A stretch of DNA of 64,000 bases from contig NZ_JAUSMX010000015.1 in assembly GCF_030646115.1 (NCBI RefSeq), positions 248,001 through 312,000 of the forward strand. Reading direction: 5' to 3'. Shown here in pieces: positions 36,040 to 46,251 of the stretch. A program made the translations under genes and the position numbers. This DNA is from Fluviicoccus sp. GTDB taxonomy: Bacteria > Pseudomonadota > Gammaproteobacteria > Pseudomonadales > Moraxellaceae. Position 1 is the stretch's first letter; the number at the start of each line of letters is the position of its first letter. The notes beneath the pieces are model-generated. The model did no database searches, had not been told where the DNA came from, and worked only from the letters and a program-made list of their open reading frames with translations.

Positions 36040-39000
36040 ATGTGGCTACCACAGCGCACAAGAGTGCTGATACTGTCAGCCCTCTTGCCATCTGTCGTCA
36101 GTTCAAGCGAACTGCCCTACCAGATCGCGGGTCCGACCGGACCCGCCAGTGGGGCATACCCGAACTTGCCGGATGTGCCGGCCATTTTCCGGAATGTCAC
36201 CGGAATCATTGAAGGTGAATTCAGCCGCCCCATTCTGCCGCCGTTGCGCCTTACCAGGGACGGGCGTCTGGGCGTGCACAGCCAGGCCTTCGACCATGTG
36301 CCGGCCCTGGCGCTGCTGCGACCGGAGACGGTCAAGACACCCTTTATCAACAGCGCCAGAGGCGCTACGCCGCTGGTGGACGCCAATAACCCCTATCTCA
36401 AGCTGGATCTGGCAAAACTGGGGGCACCTGATGGGTTTCAGCACGTGACACTGTGTGAGTCCGACCCCGAGGAAAAAGGCCAGCGCGCCAACCCTTATGC
36501 CTGCGGCCTGTCCGGGGCTGATGATTGCTATGATGTGACCCTGGTTGGCGGCATCAATGAGAAGTCGCTGCTTTCCATTCCCGAGCCCACCAATAACGGC
36601 ACCAATCCGAGCTCTTCAGTGGAAACATTGCTGAGCGCGCCATTGACCGTCCGTGTTTCCAATCCCAAGACATCCTGGGCCAAAATAGAGGAAGTCACCG
36701 TGCGCGGCGAGGGCATCCGGCGCAACGACAAGATGCTCTCCGCCCAGTTCGAGCATATCACCCCGGCGGACGGCCGCTTGCTGGTGGTGCGACTGGGCGG
36801 CCAGAAACTGACTTGGTTCAACGAGAACACCGGCGCCTACCAGACCACCGACAGCGTGGACACGGCCTACAGCGTGGCCCCGAAGAGCGCGAATGCCTGC
36901 GACGCAGGCAACTGGAAGAAGTTCTACCCGATTTCCCACGCGCCCTACCATGCCACCATGCGCGAACGCTACAAGTTCGCGGCCTACCCTTTCCGGGACC
37001 CGAAGGGAAATCTGATTCCTGACGGCGCCGATATCAAGGGAACCTATCCCTGGATTGATCACCAGGCCCGTGTCCTGGCCTTGTCCGTGTTCAATTCCCG
37101 CCTGAATGACCACAGCGGCAAATCCCGGTTTCCCACCCGTTGCGTAGTGGATGGCTGCACGGCGGCTGACCGCAAGGATGTCACCGACTCCGTCCATGAC
37201 ATCGGGATTGTGCTGACGGGTTTATGGACCCGGGGCAAGATGGTGGTGCTGGATGGCGTGATCAATGATATTGACTTCAAGCTCGGCCAGCAGGACAGGC
37301 AGCACTCCTATGCACAGCTGTATGCCCCCAACACGGGCAGGTTGGGCAATGAAACCGGGGAGGTCCGGATGGGCAGTACCCGCGGGGTCGGCAGCTACAA
37401 CACGCCCGTCGGCAGCGCCAACAACGGCTCCATTTTCGACTCCATGGAAGAGCGGCTGAACTACCTGCCCAACCTGCGCACGGTGAGCCCGCACGATGTG
37501 AGCTGGCTCGCCAGTACCGGACGTCAGACGGACGAAATTTCCTTTGACGACTATCTGCGCCCCAACGGCTTTATTGTCTCGGAAATGACAGGCGCCCTGG
37601 ACTTCGATGCCGGAAATTCCCACCAGATGCTGTATCACGACGGCTGGGACCTGAATACCCTGTCGTTCAGCGCGCCGGTCTACATGCAGAACAGCGCTAC
37701 AACCCTGCCAGAAGAATGGCATATTCCGACCCATGGCCAAGTGATCGGCGGCCGCCTGGAGCCAGCGGCGCTGGGGGGCTTGCGGGGCAAGGGCCTGTGG
37801 CTGAACGGGAACGGAGCGCGACTGATCTATGAGATCAAGCGGCAACCGCGGAATATCGATGCCTTCCCCTGGTACATGGGCCTGAACATTGAGCCCCGGC
37901 TGGCGGGCGGCGGCGAAGTCACACTGATCCGTTTCCCGGACAACACCTCGGTCAACCTGCTGAACCGCCAGTCGGTTGTCTACCGGAACGCCAGGGGCGA
38001 GGGCCTGAACTCGATACAACTGCCGTTCCCCCTGGCGAACAAGGCCTGGGCGCATCTGGGCATCCAGGTCTTTCCCGGCGGCCGCCGCGTGCAGTTCCTT
38101 CTCAACGGCTTCGTGCTGAATGAATGGACCGGCGCATCCAGCGCACCGGGCCTGTTCCGGCTGTTGCCCGGCCAACTGGTGGTGGGGGCGCCCGCCACGG
38201 CGCAACAGGGGGCATTCCAGGGATGGATCGACGATTTCAAGATCTTCTCGGAGCATTTCAACGCCGAGGAATCGTGCAACATGGCAAGCGGTACGCTCAT
38301 CGGCTTGCCGTCCCAGTACACCGGTGTCTGGCGCGGCAAGGCCGGAGCCTATCCGGCCTCCTCCCATGCCGCTGTCAGCCGGACCCTCCAGATGCACGGG
38401 AAGCAGACCTATCCGCAATATGCCTGCTACACCGACTACAGCGCGGACTATGCCGCCCACAAGTACAACCTGCCCGCGGGCTCCAGCAGTATCCGCGAAG
38501 CCATCATCTTCCCCGAGGGACCGCTCTATCACGACGCGCCGCGCCCCGACTCAGTCTATAACCCGTTCTGCCTGGGCTGTCACACGGCCGGGGGCGAGGG
38601 AGGTCTCGGCTTGAACGCACTGAAGTTCCGCGACATTCCGGGCAAACTGGATCCTCGTCGCCAACCCTCGCAGCCGCCCGCGCTGGTGTGGGGCAACTTC
38701 CCGGCCTCCTGGCTGGCCAACGCCCCCGCATGGCCCTTCAAAACGGGCGAAGGCGGCCTATTGATCGATGAACTCCTGCTGCCTTCCGCAAGCGGCCAGA
38801 AGGCCGAGGTCAAGGCGCTGGTCCTGGTCGACGCGCGGACGGGCCGTGACATCATGCCGCTGACAAACGGCATGGTCCTGAACCTGTCCGCGCTGGAAAC
38901 AGACCAGGTGAACATCCGCGCATCCTCCACGGGACTGACGCGACGCGTGACGTTTGTGCATAACGGCGCATCATCCTACCAGGAACCGCCGTTCGCGCTT

Positions 39001-41532
39001 TTCGGCACCAACAACAGCACGCCGGAGGCCGATTTTGCCGCCGGAACCCTGGCTGCCGGACCCCATACCCTGTCGGCCAAGTCCCTGAATGGCAGCGAAC
39101 TGGTGAATGTCACCTTCACCGTGACCGGATCGTCGGCGAACGTCAGTATCCCCGGCAAGACCGTGTACACGGAAATCCTGCACGAGCAGCGTAACCTGCT
39201 GAGTGCCTTTGTCCAGGAAGCGCGCGACTTCTTCGGCAGCATTGCCGATTTCTTCAACCGCATCGGCTCTTACATCGCCGCTCAGTTCGATTCCCTGCTG
39301 GCCAAGCCGCAAACGGTTGCCCTGGGCAACACCACGCCCGCGTTCAACACGGCGGGAAACGACCTGCAACTCTTCGTGGACTTCTCCGTGCTTGACAAGG
39401 ACCGGGGCATCGTTGAAATGCGGGGACGCGCCTATGGCTCCCATGGCAACACGCTGTTCGTGAACGGTTCCGCCGTGCCGGTTGCAGACAACAAATGGAC
39501 CTGGCGCGGCAACAACCTCGCCGTAAAGGAATACGCCCTCTCGGTCCGTAACGCCAACCAGGCCGAGGAAAAGACCTGGGTCTCGTTCAACGAAGCCAAG
39601 GTCCCCGCCGGCATTGTGGTGCGTCAGGACGCCCGGGCGCTCTCGGCCAGACTGGCATCCACCGTGGACCTGCAGCAAATCGCTGACGAGCTGGCCGCCA
39701 ATGCCGGCATCAACATCTACAGCAACAACCAGGGTTCCCTGAAAATCAAATCGATCAAGCTCGACAGACTCAGCCTGACCGGCTCCACCCGGAGCTTGCC
39801 GGACAGCGCGGTGAACGCGGTGATACCAACCGTGCTGAATGCGCCCAGAATCACGATCAACGCGGAAATGACAATCAAGGGCGACTGCCTTGTCTGGCCG
39901 GTGTGCTGGGGAACCCAGGTCTTCAACAACGACATTGTCTTCAACAACACCCGGGCAAATGTAGATTTTGCGCTGAAGGCCCCACCCGCCGACAAGAACC
40001 AGGTTTTCGCCGTGGGTGTGAACGTGGCGCTTGATCCGAACAGCTTTAGCCTCATCGACAATTCGGACATCAATCCCTGGACGGTGGTCGGACAGATCAG
40101 GCTGAAAATCCGCGAGGCGGCTTTCAACTGGCTCATCAATGAGCGTGTGAGCAAAGCCTTGGAAACCCAAGCCAACAAGCTGGCTGCCAAGGTCACGGAG
40201 GATTCACTGTTTTCACCGGGCTTCAATACCCCAATGGATACCTGGGCCGCCGACAACATCGGCAAGTTCATGCCGCTGTTGCCGGACGGACTCTTTGAAA
40301 CCTTCAAAGCCTTCCAGGCGGCGGGCCTCAGCCTGCAAATGCGGGTCACGGATGCCCGGACCAAGAACAATGACCTCCTGCTGGCGGTGGACGCCGTCGC
40401 CAAGAACTCCACGCTTGACGGCCGGGTGTTCTACGGGCAGCGCCTGACGGACGCCGAGCGCGTGAAGGCGCTGCAGCAAACCGCCGGTACGGTCTTCAAT
40501 GCCCGGGGAGACACCGACTACCTGCACCTTAACGGCCGGTTCAGCGGCTCGCTGCTGGCGGCGCTGACCCAGTCCAACATCTTCAATGAATCGACCATGC
40601 TGGACCTGACAAAGCTCATCGATCTGAAGGCGGTAAAAGATGCCGTGCAATCCGGTGCGGTTGGCAATGACCCGGGGTCGCGGCAGGCATTGAATGCCCT
40701 GCTGGCGAACCCGATCGCCAGCGTGAGCGCATCAGGCCAGAATACCGGTCTGAATGCACAGTTGCGGGTAGCCATCGCCGATGCGCCTTATCAACTGGAT
40801 TCCGGGAACATGAATGTCAATCGCGTACGGATAGATGACGTGGCGCTGACGCTGGAGTCGATCCCCACCTCGCGGGCGAGAATTGAAGGCCTGAAGCCCG
40901 CCACGCTGATGTCGGCGCGGCTGGGAGTGATTCTGAACGTGAGTGGCAATTCCGTGGCGATCGAAGCCATCCGGCTGCATGAACTGAACTCCCCCGGATT
41001 GGTCATGACGCCTGCTGCGTCCAACGCGTTTGTGCGGGCCTTGCTGAACCGGGCGTTGTCCGACCGCGCGCCGCGCGGCTTCCTGTTGGTCAAACGTCAG
41101 GGAACAAACCTTCTTGCCCCCTCCAGGATCAACGTAGCGCTGAACAAGCCAGCCTTCCAATCCTCGATAGCCTGGGGCGGCGACGCGTCCAGAGCCGTCG
41201 ATGGCAATACCGACGGCAATTATTGGAGCAATTCCACCACGCATACCAATGCGGACGCATCCAATTTCTGGGGTGTCAATCTGCAAGGAACTTATGAAGT
41301 GACGGGCGTTACCATCCATAACCGCAAGGATTGCTGCACCGAACGACTGGCCAACTTCACGGTTGAACTGTTTTACCAAGGGAAACGGCAGGCGATTCTC
41401 AATCACCCGTCCGGATTAGCCGGATCTTCGGTGAACATCGATATCAAGGCCTACAATGTCGATCAAGTCCGTGTATGGGGAGTCCCGGGAACCTATCTTT
41501 CCCTGGCGGAAGTGGAGGTCTGGGGACGTTGA
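36040..41532 (+). CDS. Very large exported protein, paralog B: LamG-like/CxxCH region plus beta-rich extension and C-terminal F5/8C-like domain
   Basis: GGAG RBS before ATG 36040; FPEGPLYHDAPRPDSVYNPFCLGCHTAGG...KLDPRRQPSQPPA; C-terminus NVALNKPAFQSSIAWGGDASRAVDGNTDGNYWSN...WGVNLQGTYEVTGVTIHNRKDCCTERLANFTVELF. Confidence 0.78.
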   Translation: MWLPQRTRVLILSALLPSVVSSSELPYQIAGPTGPASGAYPNLPDVPAIFRNVTGIIEGEFSRPILPPLRLTRDGRLGVHSQAFDHVPALALLRPETVKTPFINSARGATPLVDANNPYLKLDLAKLGAPDGFQHVTLCESDPEEKGQRANPYACGLSGADDCYDVTLVGGINEKSLLSIPEPTNNGTNPSSSVETLLSAPLTVRVSNPKTSWAKIEEVTVRGEGIRRNDKMLSAQFEHITPADGRLLVVRLGGQKLTWFNENTGAYQTTDSVDTAYSVAPKSANACDAGNWKKFYPISHAPYHATMRERYKFAAYPFRDPKGNLIPDGADIKGTYPWIDHQARVLALSVFNSRLNDHSGKSRFPTRCVVDGCTAADRKDVTDSVHDIGIVLTGLWTRGKMVVLDGVINDIDFKLGQQDRQHSYAQLYAPNTGRLGNETGEVRMGSTRGVGSYNTPVGSANNGSIFDSMEERLNYLPNLRTVSPHDVSWLASTGRQTDEISFDDYLRPNGFIVSEMTGALDFDAGNSHQMLYHDGWDLNTLSFSAPVYMQNSATTLPEEWHIPTHGQVIGGRLEPAALGGLRGKGLWLNGNGARLIYEIKRQPRNIDAFPWYMGLNIEPRLAGGGEVTLIRFPDNTSVNLLNRQSVVYRNARGEGLNSIQLPFPLANKAWAHLGIQVFPGGRRVQFLLNGFVLNEWTGASSAPGLFRLLPGQLVVGAPATAQQGAFQGWIDDFKIFSEHFNAEESCNMASGTLIGLPSQYTGVWRGKAGAYPASSHAAVSRTLQMHGKQTYPQYACYTDYSADYAAHKYNLPAGSSSIREAIIFPEGPLYHDAPRPDSVYNPFCLGCHTAGGEGGLGLNALKFRDIPGKLDPRRQPSQPPALVWGNFPASWLANAPAWPFKTGEGGLLIDELLLPSASGQKAEVKALVLVDARTGRDIMPLTNGMVLNLSALETDQVNIRASSTGLTRRVTFVHNGASSYQEPPFALFGTNNSTPEADFAAGTLAAGPHTLSAKSLNGSELVNVTFTVTGSSANVSIPGKTVYTEILHEQRNLLSAFVQEARDFFGSIADFFNRIGSYIAAQFDSLLAKPQTVALGNTTPAFNTAGNDLQLFVDFSVLDKDRGIVEMRGRAYGSHGNTLFVNGSAVPVADNKWTWRGNNLAVKEYALSVRNANQAEEKTWVSFNEAKVPAGIVVRQDARALSARLASTVDLQQIADELAANAGINIYSNNQGSLKIKSIKLDRLSLTGSTRSLPDSAVNAVIPTVLNAPRITINAEMTIKGDCLVWPVCWGTQVFNNDIVFNNTRANVDFALKAPPADKNQVFAVGVNVALDPNSFSLIDNSDINPWTVVGQIRLKIREAAFNWLINERVSKALETQANKLAAKVTEDSLFSPGFNTPMDTWAADNIGKFMPLLPDGLFETFKAFQAAGLSLQMRVTDARTKNNDLLLAVDAVAKNSTLDGRVFYGQRLTDAERVKALQQTAGTVFNARGDTDYLHLNGRFSGSLLAALTQSNIFNESTMLDLTKLIDLKAVKDAVQSGAVGNDPGSRQALNALLANPIASVSASGQNTGLNAQLRVAIADAPYQLDSGNMNVNRVRIDDVALTLESIPTSRARIEGLKPATLMSARLGVILNVSGNSVAIEAIRLHELNSPGLVMTPAASNAFVRALLNRALSDRAPRGFLLVKRQGTNLLAPSRINVALNKPAFQSSIAWGGDASRAVDGNTDGNYWSNSTTHTNADASNFWGVNLQGTYEVTGVTIHNRKDCCTERLANFTVELFYQGKRQAILNHPSGLAGSSVNIDIKAYNVDQVRVWGVPGTYLSLAEVEVWGR

Positions 41533-41591
41533 GGAAACCTTTAACGGCTTGCCGTGTCATGTCACATTGACTGGCAAGTCGTTGATGTTGG

Positions 41592-41619
41592 AAAAACCCA
41601 AGCCTGGCTTGGGTTTTTT
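41592..41619. terminator. Bidirectional rho-independent terminator
   Basis: AAAAACCCAAGCCTGGCTTGGGTTTTTT between convergent genes. Confidence 0.88.
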
Positions 41620-41744
41620 CTTGATACCGGCACGGCAGGCTGATAACCAATCCACCAATGCGGGCGCGGTGTCCAAGCCGCGCTTAAGCCGTTGCCGCGC
41701 CATCAGACCTGGAACCGCGTCAGCCACCCAGAAGCGCCCGGTCT

Positions 41745-42770
41745 TCAGGTAAGCCGTTGACGGTACAGGCCCGGCGTTTCCCCCATCCAACGCTGAAAGG
41801 CCCGCGTGAACGCCGTGACGTTGGCATAGCCCAGTCGGGAAGCGATAAAGGCCAGACTCAGGTCACGACGCCTCAACAGAAATACTGCCTGCTTGAGTCT
41901 TTCCTCGGCCAGCAATTGCCGGAAGGTCAAGCCCTCGGCGGCCAGTTGCCGTTGCATGTTGCGCACGGACATATGCAGCTTCTCGGCCACATGATCAATA
42001 GGCGCGAATCCCAGCACTTCGTCATGCAGCAGCTCACGCACCGCATGGGAAAATCCAGTTTGGCCCACCAAGGCGCGCAGGTTGTTCTTGCATTGCTCAC
42101 GTGCCAATCGTGCTGCCAGCGGGTCTGCCATCAACAGGGGAAAATCGAGATAACTCGCGGGGAACACCATGCAGGGCTTCTTTTGACCAAAGCGCACATC
42201 TCCCGGCAGCAGATGCGCAAATCGGGAAAAATACGCCGGCTCGGCGAAAGGCACCTCCGCGGTTCCCACCAGGCTCAGCCCGGTGACCGCCTTACCCATC
42301 ATGGCAAAGCCCAGCATCAGACTGCAGCATGCGACCTCCTGTTGCATGGGGTTGGGCCAGTCCTGTTCGAAATAGAGGCGCGCTGTATCGCCCTCCACGA
42401 CCAGCCGTATCGCCAGCACACTGGACTGCAACAGGATGTATTGCTGGGCTACTTCCAGGGCCTCCCGGACATTCCGGCACACCATGGCCGCAAAACCAAT
42501 CAGGCCATGGCAGGTAACGGTCATCTGGAGGCCGAGGTGGAAGCCAAGCCCGGGCTCGCCGGTGAGTTGCAGGGCGCGATTCACCAAGGCGACAAAGACG
42601 CCATAGTCCACCTGCCACAAGGGATCCAGCAGCCGCTCCGGATCAATGCCGCTTCCCTCCAGCAAGCGCTCGGCGCTGATGTCCCAGCGCGCCACCACGG
42701 CCGCCAGGCTGCTGACATAGGCTCCAAAGATGGTCGGTCGGGCATGGGAACGATTCATGGCGCGTCGCAA
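41745..42770 (-). CDS. AraC family regulator (arabinose-binding-like N-terminal domain type)
   Basis: C-terminal HTH HMSVRNMQRQLAAEGLTFRQLLAEERLKQAVFLLRRRDLSLAFIASRLGYANVTAFTRAFQRWMGETPGLYR. Confidence 0.9.
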   Translation of the reverse strand: MRRAMNRSHARPTIFGAYVSSLAAVVARWDISAERLLEGSGIDPERLLDPLWQVDYGVFVALVNRALQLTGEPGLGFHLGLQMTVTCHGLIGFAAMVCRNVREALEVAQQYILLQSSVLAIRLVVEGDTARLYFEQDWPNPMQQEVACCSLMLGFAMMGKAVTGLSLVGTAEVPFAEPAYFSRFAHLLPGDVRFGQKKPCMVFPASYLDFPLLMADPLAARLAREQCKNNLRALVGQTGFSHAVRELLHDEVLGFAPIDHVAEKLHMSVRNMQRQLAAEGLTFRQLLAEERLKQAVFLLRRRDLSLAFIASRLGYANVTAFTRAFQRWMGETPGLYRQRLT

Positions 42771-42854
42771 AATGGTAAGAGGCTGGCGTGATTTGTGGAA
42801 TGTGACGCTGGATAATGGCTATGTCGACGACCCGTCATCCCGTGAGCGTGCCCC

Positions 42855-43760
42855 ATGACTGCCACCACTGCCAGCCCCTTATCCAGCCGCCAGACCGCCG
42901 GAGCCAGGGCCAATATCCCGCCGCGCCGCATGAACTTCGACTTCACCGGAGGAGTACGCTTCGGCTATGCCGGTGACGCCTACATGACCACTTTCTGGGG
43001 GGCCTTTTCCGCCCTGTTCCCGAAAGGGGAATCCTTCTTTGTGGAGTCGGTTCGCCACTACCGCAACCGGATCACAGACCCGCTGCTGAAGGCGCAAATC
43101 TCGGGCTTCATCGGCCAGGAAGCGATGCACAGCAAGGAGCACGTGGCGTTGAACGCCTGGTTCCAGAGTTACGGCTATCCCATGGACAAGCTGGATCGCG
43201 ATATCGGCTACCTGCTGGGCTTCCTGCAGAAGACCATGCCCCACAAAAGGCAGCTCGCGGTCACCGTCTGCCTGGAGCACTACACGGCCATCATCGCAGA
43301 ATACTGTCTCAAGGCCGACCATATGCACCGCATGACCGATCCGCACCTGCTACAGATCTGGCTTTGGCACGCGCTGGAAGAAAACGAGCACAAGACCGTG
43401 GCCTTCGATGTCTACGAACAAGTGGGAGGGGGCTATGCGCTGCGGACATTCACCATGATGTCCACCACCGCAACCCTGGCCCTGATCTTCCTCTGGTTCC
43501 ATGCGCGTTTGCTGGCACACGATGGCCGGCTGTTCTCGCTGCGCAAGAACTGGCCGGGCATCAAGCATTTCTGGGGGCGCGGCGGCATGATTCCCAGCAT
43601 CGTGCCCCAATTGCTCGATTTCTTTAAGCCGGGCTTCCACCCCAGCCAGCACGACACCGAGGCCCTGCTGGAGGAATGGCGCGAGAAGCTCTTTGGCAGC
43701 CAGGGCATCCTGAAGGAGCAGTGGCAAAAGCCGGGAATCGTTTCCAAGCCGATGCCCTGA
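42855..43760 (+). CDS. Metal-dependent hydrolase family protein (PF10118-like)
   Basis: RRMNFDFTGGVRFGYAGDAYMTTFWGAFSALFPKGESFFVESVRHYR...QISGFIGQEAMHSKEH...LWHALEENEHKTVAFDVYE. Confidence 0.85.
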   Translation: MTATTASPLSSRQTAGARANIPPRRMNFDFTGGVRFGYAGDAYMTTFWGAFSALFPKGESFFVESVRHYRNRITDPLLKAQISGFIGQEAMHSKEHVALNAWFQSYGYPMDKLDRDIGYLLGFLQKTMPHKRQLAVTVCLEHYTAIIAEYCLKADHMHRMTDPHLLQIWLWHALEENEHKTVAFDVYEQVGGGYALRTFTMMSTTATLALIFLWFHARLLAHDGRLFSLRKNWPGIKHFWGRGGMIPSIVPQLLDFFKPGFHPSQHDTEALLEEWREKLFGSQGILKEQWQKPGIVSKPMP

Positions 43761-43914
43761 TTTCCGGAAGCAACCGGCTGGCCGAACGGTGGCATCATGT
43801 CTGTCCCGCAGCATCAGGCACGGCAGTGTTGACAACACGCCGTCGAACCCGATGGATGCCCTGCCCCACTTCTACTGCGGCTCCCGCAAGACCGGCATAG
43901 ACCAATCTCCACCA

Positions 43915-44568
43915 TCACTTGATCGTGATCTGAAAATTGCAGGGTTGCCTGTCTTGCGCCAGGGTTCTGGACCTGAAAAAAACCACATCGGACTTTCGGC
44001 TGTTTGAGAACAGAACATCGGACTCACACAGAATCGGCATCAAGTGGCTGACATTGAGCCCTTCGGCGTAATCATTGAAGTAGCAGCGGGTAACGGTAAG
44101 TGAAAATCCGTTTTCCCTGACCTCCAGCTTACCGACGGTATTGTAAAACCGGCGGGTCAGTCGCTCAAAAAACCTGGCTTTCTTCAAGGGGCTGCTTCTA
44201 GAAAAGCGTTCGCGGTCCAGCCTGGGAATGGACTTGCCGAGAACGGCCAGCGCCACGCCCAGCGTCACTTCGCGAACGATATGGTACCGTTGTTCCCGAT
44301 CGAAACCCCGCTTCCCCAGCACCCGGTCCAGAACAATTATGGGCGCCATTTGCCGCTGACTGAGAGACTGCTTGAGATTGGGAGGGGACAGCCGGTTCAG
44401 CTCGTCAAAGGGATTGCGGAGCAGCAGCTCCCGCTGACAGTACAGCGCCACGCCCAGCGCCGACCGCCAGCCCAGTTCCCTGGCCAGCAGCTGCATGGCG
44501 AGGGGATGACCGGTTGTCAGATCAAAGGCCAGCAGCGCCAGCCTTGCGGAGAGTTCTTGTCTGTTCAA
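43915..44568 (-). CDS. L-2-amino-thiazoline-4-carboxylate hydrolase (ATC hydrolase)-like protein
   Basis: C-terminal LTVTRCYFNDYAEGLNVSHLMPILCESDVLFSN...FFRSRTLAQDRQPCNFQI pattern; ATGA overlap with upstream secreted protein gene. Confidence 0.5.
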   Translation of the reverse strand: MNRQELSARLALLAFDLTTGHPLAMQLLARELGWRSALGVALYCQRELLLRNPFDELNRLSPPNLKQSLSQRQMAPIIVLDRVLGKRGFDREQRYHIVREVTLGVALAVLGKSIPRLDRERFSRSSPLKKARFFERLTRRFYNTVGKLEVRENGFSLTVTRCYFNDYAEGLNVSHLMPILCESDVLFSNSRKSDVVFFRSRTLAQDRQPCNFQITIK

Positions 44569-45845
44569 GGGATGCTCACGGAATCAATATCCTGATGTCG
44601 ACCCAGAGGCCCGCCTTCGTAGCACTTCTTCCAATATGAAAACCAGGGGGCGGCCGGCGAGCTGTTGATGCACAGGCTCCCCCTGGCGACTCCAGGGGTG
44701 ACACTCAACGCATTCTTGAACGTGACCACCCGGGTGGTGAGCGATGCGTCCACGTTGGAATTCACGACATTGGGAGGCGACCAGATGCCCGCCCGTGAGA
44801 TAAGCTGATTACCCCCCGAAGGATTCCCCGCATGGAATGCCAACGATGTGATGTACCTGCCAACATGCTCGGTGTCATACACAACAAGATCCCACCAGTT
44901 TGAAACTTTCGGCAGGTTCTGCAACTTGAACGACAGCCCGGTGATGACTGTCGCTGACTTACCGGCGTCCCCAATTACGTCTGCAATGGGGAACAGTTGC
45001 CCGGGAATGGCGTCATACAGGCGTCGCCGGGTGGTATTCAGCTGCTCACCGGTTGCGGAGATGGACCATGAGGCGCCCGAATAGACCGCCAGATTGACCT
45101 TGATGTCATAATCAAGCCGGTGGTTCAGCGGTTTCGTTACACCGATACCAGAATCGCCAAGCTCGATGCCACCCTTTCCGGGTGTCCAGGCGCGGTCATA
45201 ATCCACATTCAAAAAGCAACTGGGGCCGCGGTTGTTTTGCTGGAAACCTCTGGCATCGCATTCCGCAATGCTGATCCTGAAGTTGATGGGCCACGCACCA
45301 TCCGAATTACACGGCTGGCCGGGCGGCTGCTTGTTGGGTTCGCACTTTGTGGCAACATCGATCCCCTGCAAACCGACCACCAAGGTTCGTGATGGGTCGA
45401 TGCTCAGATCCGGTGGCAGGTCCACCTTAACCCGCATACGACTCTGCGCGGCGGGATTGGCACTCTGATCGATCGTGTCCGTCCACTTTATTTGAGCCAT
45501 AGTCGTCCAGCGAGAAATGCCACTGCTTCCCCGTATCGTGCTGTAAAACAAGGCCGGCTTCATGAAGTTTCCATCCACGCCGGTTTTTTGCCCCATCCTG
45601 GCGATGGAGGAATAACCATCACTCTCGATAAAAGACCGCAACAGGGAGACCCTATGATTAATCGGCACCCCAAGGATTTCGCGCTTCCAGGTATGGTCAA
45701 AGCCTTGCCAAATAGGAAAATGCGACGCGGCGGCGGATTGCCATTCCCTTGCATAGTAAGAATCGGGACTGGTGGTCAAATCCGCGCGGACCCCCAACGG
45801 GGTCAACAGCAATAAGGCGGGTGTCAACAACTTGGCCAGTTTCAT
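44565..45845 (-). CDS. Secreted protein of unknown function
   Basis: Signal peptide MKLAKLLTPALLLLTPLGVRA; 426 aa; long ORF coupled to 43915-44568. Confidence 0.65.
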   Translation of the reverse strand: MKLAKLLTPALLLLTPLGVRADLTTSPDSYYAREWQSAAASHFPIWQGFDHTWKREILGVPINHRVSLLRSFIESDGYSSIARMGQKTGVDGNFMKPALFYSTIRGSSGISRWTTMAQIKWTDTIDQSANPAAQSRMRVKVDLPPDLSIDPSRTLVVGLQGIDVATKCEPNKQPPGQPCNSDGAWPINFRISIAECDARGFQQNNRGPSCFLNVDYDRAWTPGKGGIELGDSGIGVTKPLNHRLDYDIKVNLAVYSGASWSISATGEQLNTTRRRLYDAIPGQLFPIADVIGDAGKSATVITGLSFKLQNLPKVSNWWDLVVYDTEHVGRYITSLAFHAGNPSGGNQLISRAGIWSPPNVVNSNVDASLTTRVVTFKNALSVTPGVARGSLCINSSPAAPWFSYWKKCYEGGPLGRHQDIDSVSIP

Positions 45846-46251
45846 GATGTCAGTTCCACACTTGGTCCGGATGGAGAAATTGTGTTGTTGTCAGGGAAAT
45901 GCCGCAGCTTCAGGCGCCTGATGCAACAGTCCCTAGTGGAAAAAGGCGGCGGCTCTTTCGGCAATGATGACGACAGAGCCGCCGCAAAGGCCACGACAGT
46001 GACTCCAAACCCCCGGGCCGGCAGGGTTGGATTCGACACACCTTGGAAAGGAAGATGCCGCTTCACGGCCCGGACCGGTTTGAGCGGCTAGCATAGCGGT
46101 GCGGAGCCGTCAGTCGCCATAACCAAACAGGACATGCGGCTTATCCGATTGTGCAGCCAAGCGAAGGCCCGCAAGCACCTCCAACCGCCTCGCCTGGCAT
46201 GCAGACTGTCTGCACAGTCCGACAGGCATCCGGCCACTCACGCGCCACATT

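Noticed and set aside
37222-40170. Long minus-strand ORFs (436 and 399 aa) opposite paralog B
   Set aside because: Antisense to an ORF with RBS, signal peptide and a clear paralog.
45940-46000. GCGGCGGCTCT...AGAGCCGCCGC hairpin near 45945-45985 as an RNA gene
   Set aside because: Single 11-bp stem with an 18-nt loop and no promoter or conservation evidence visible.
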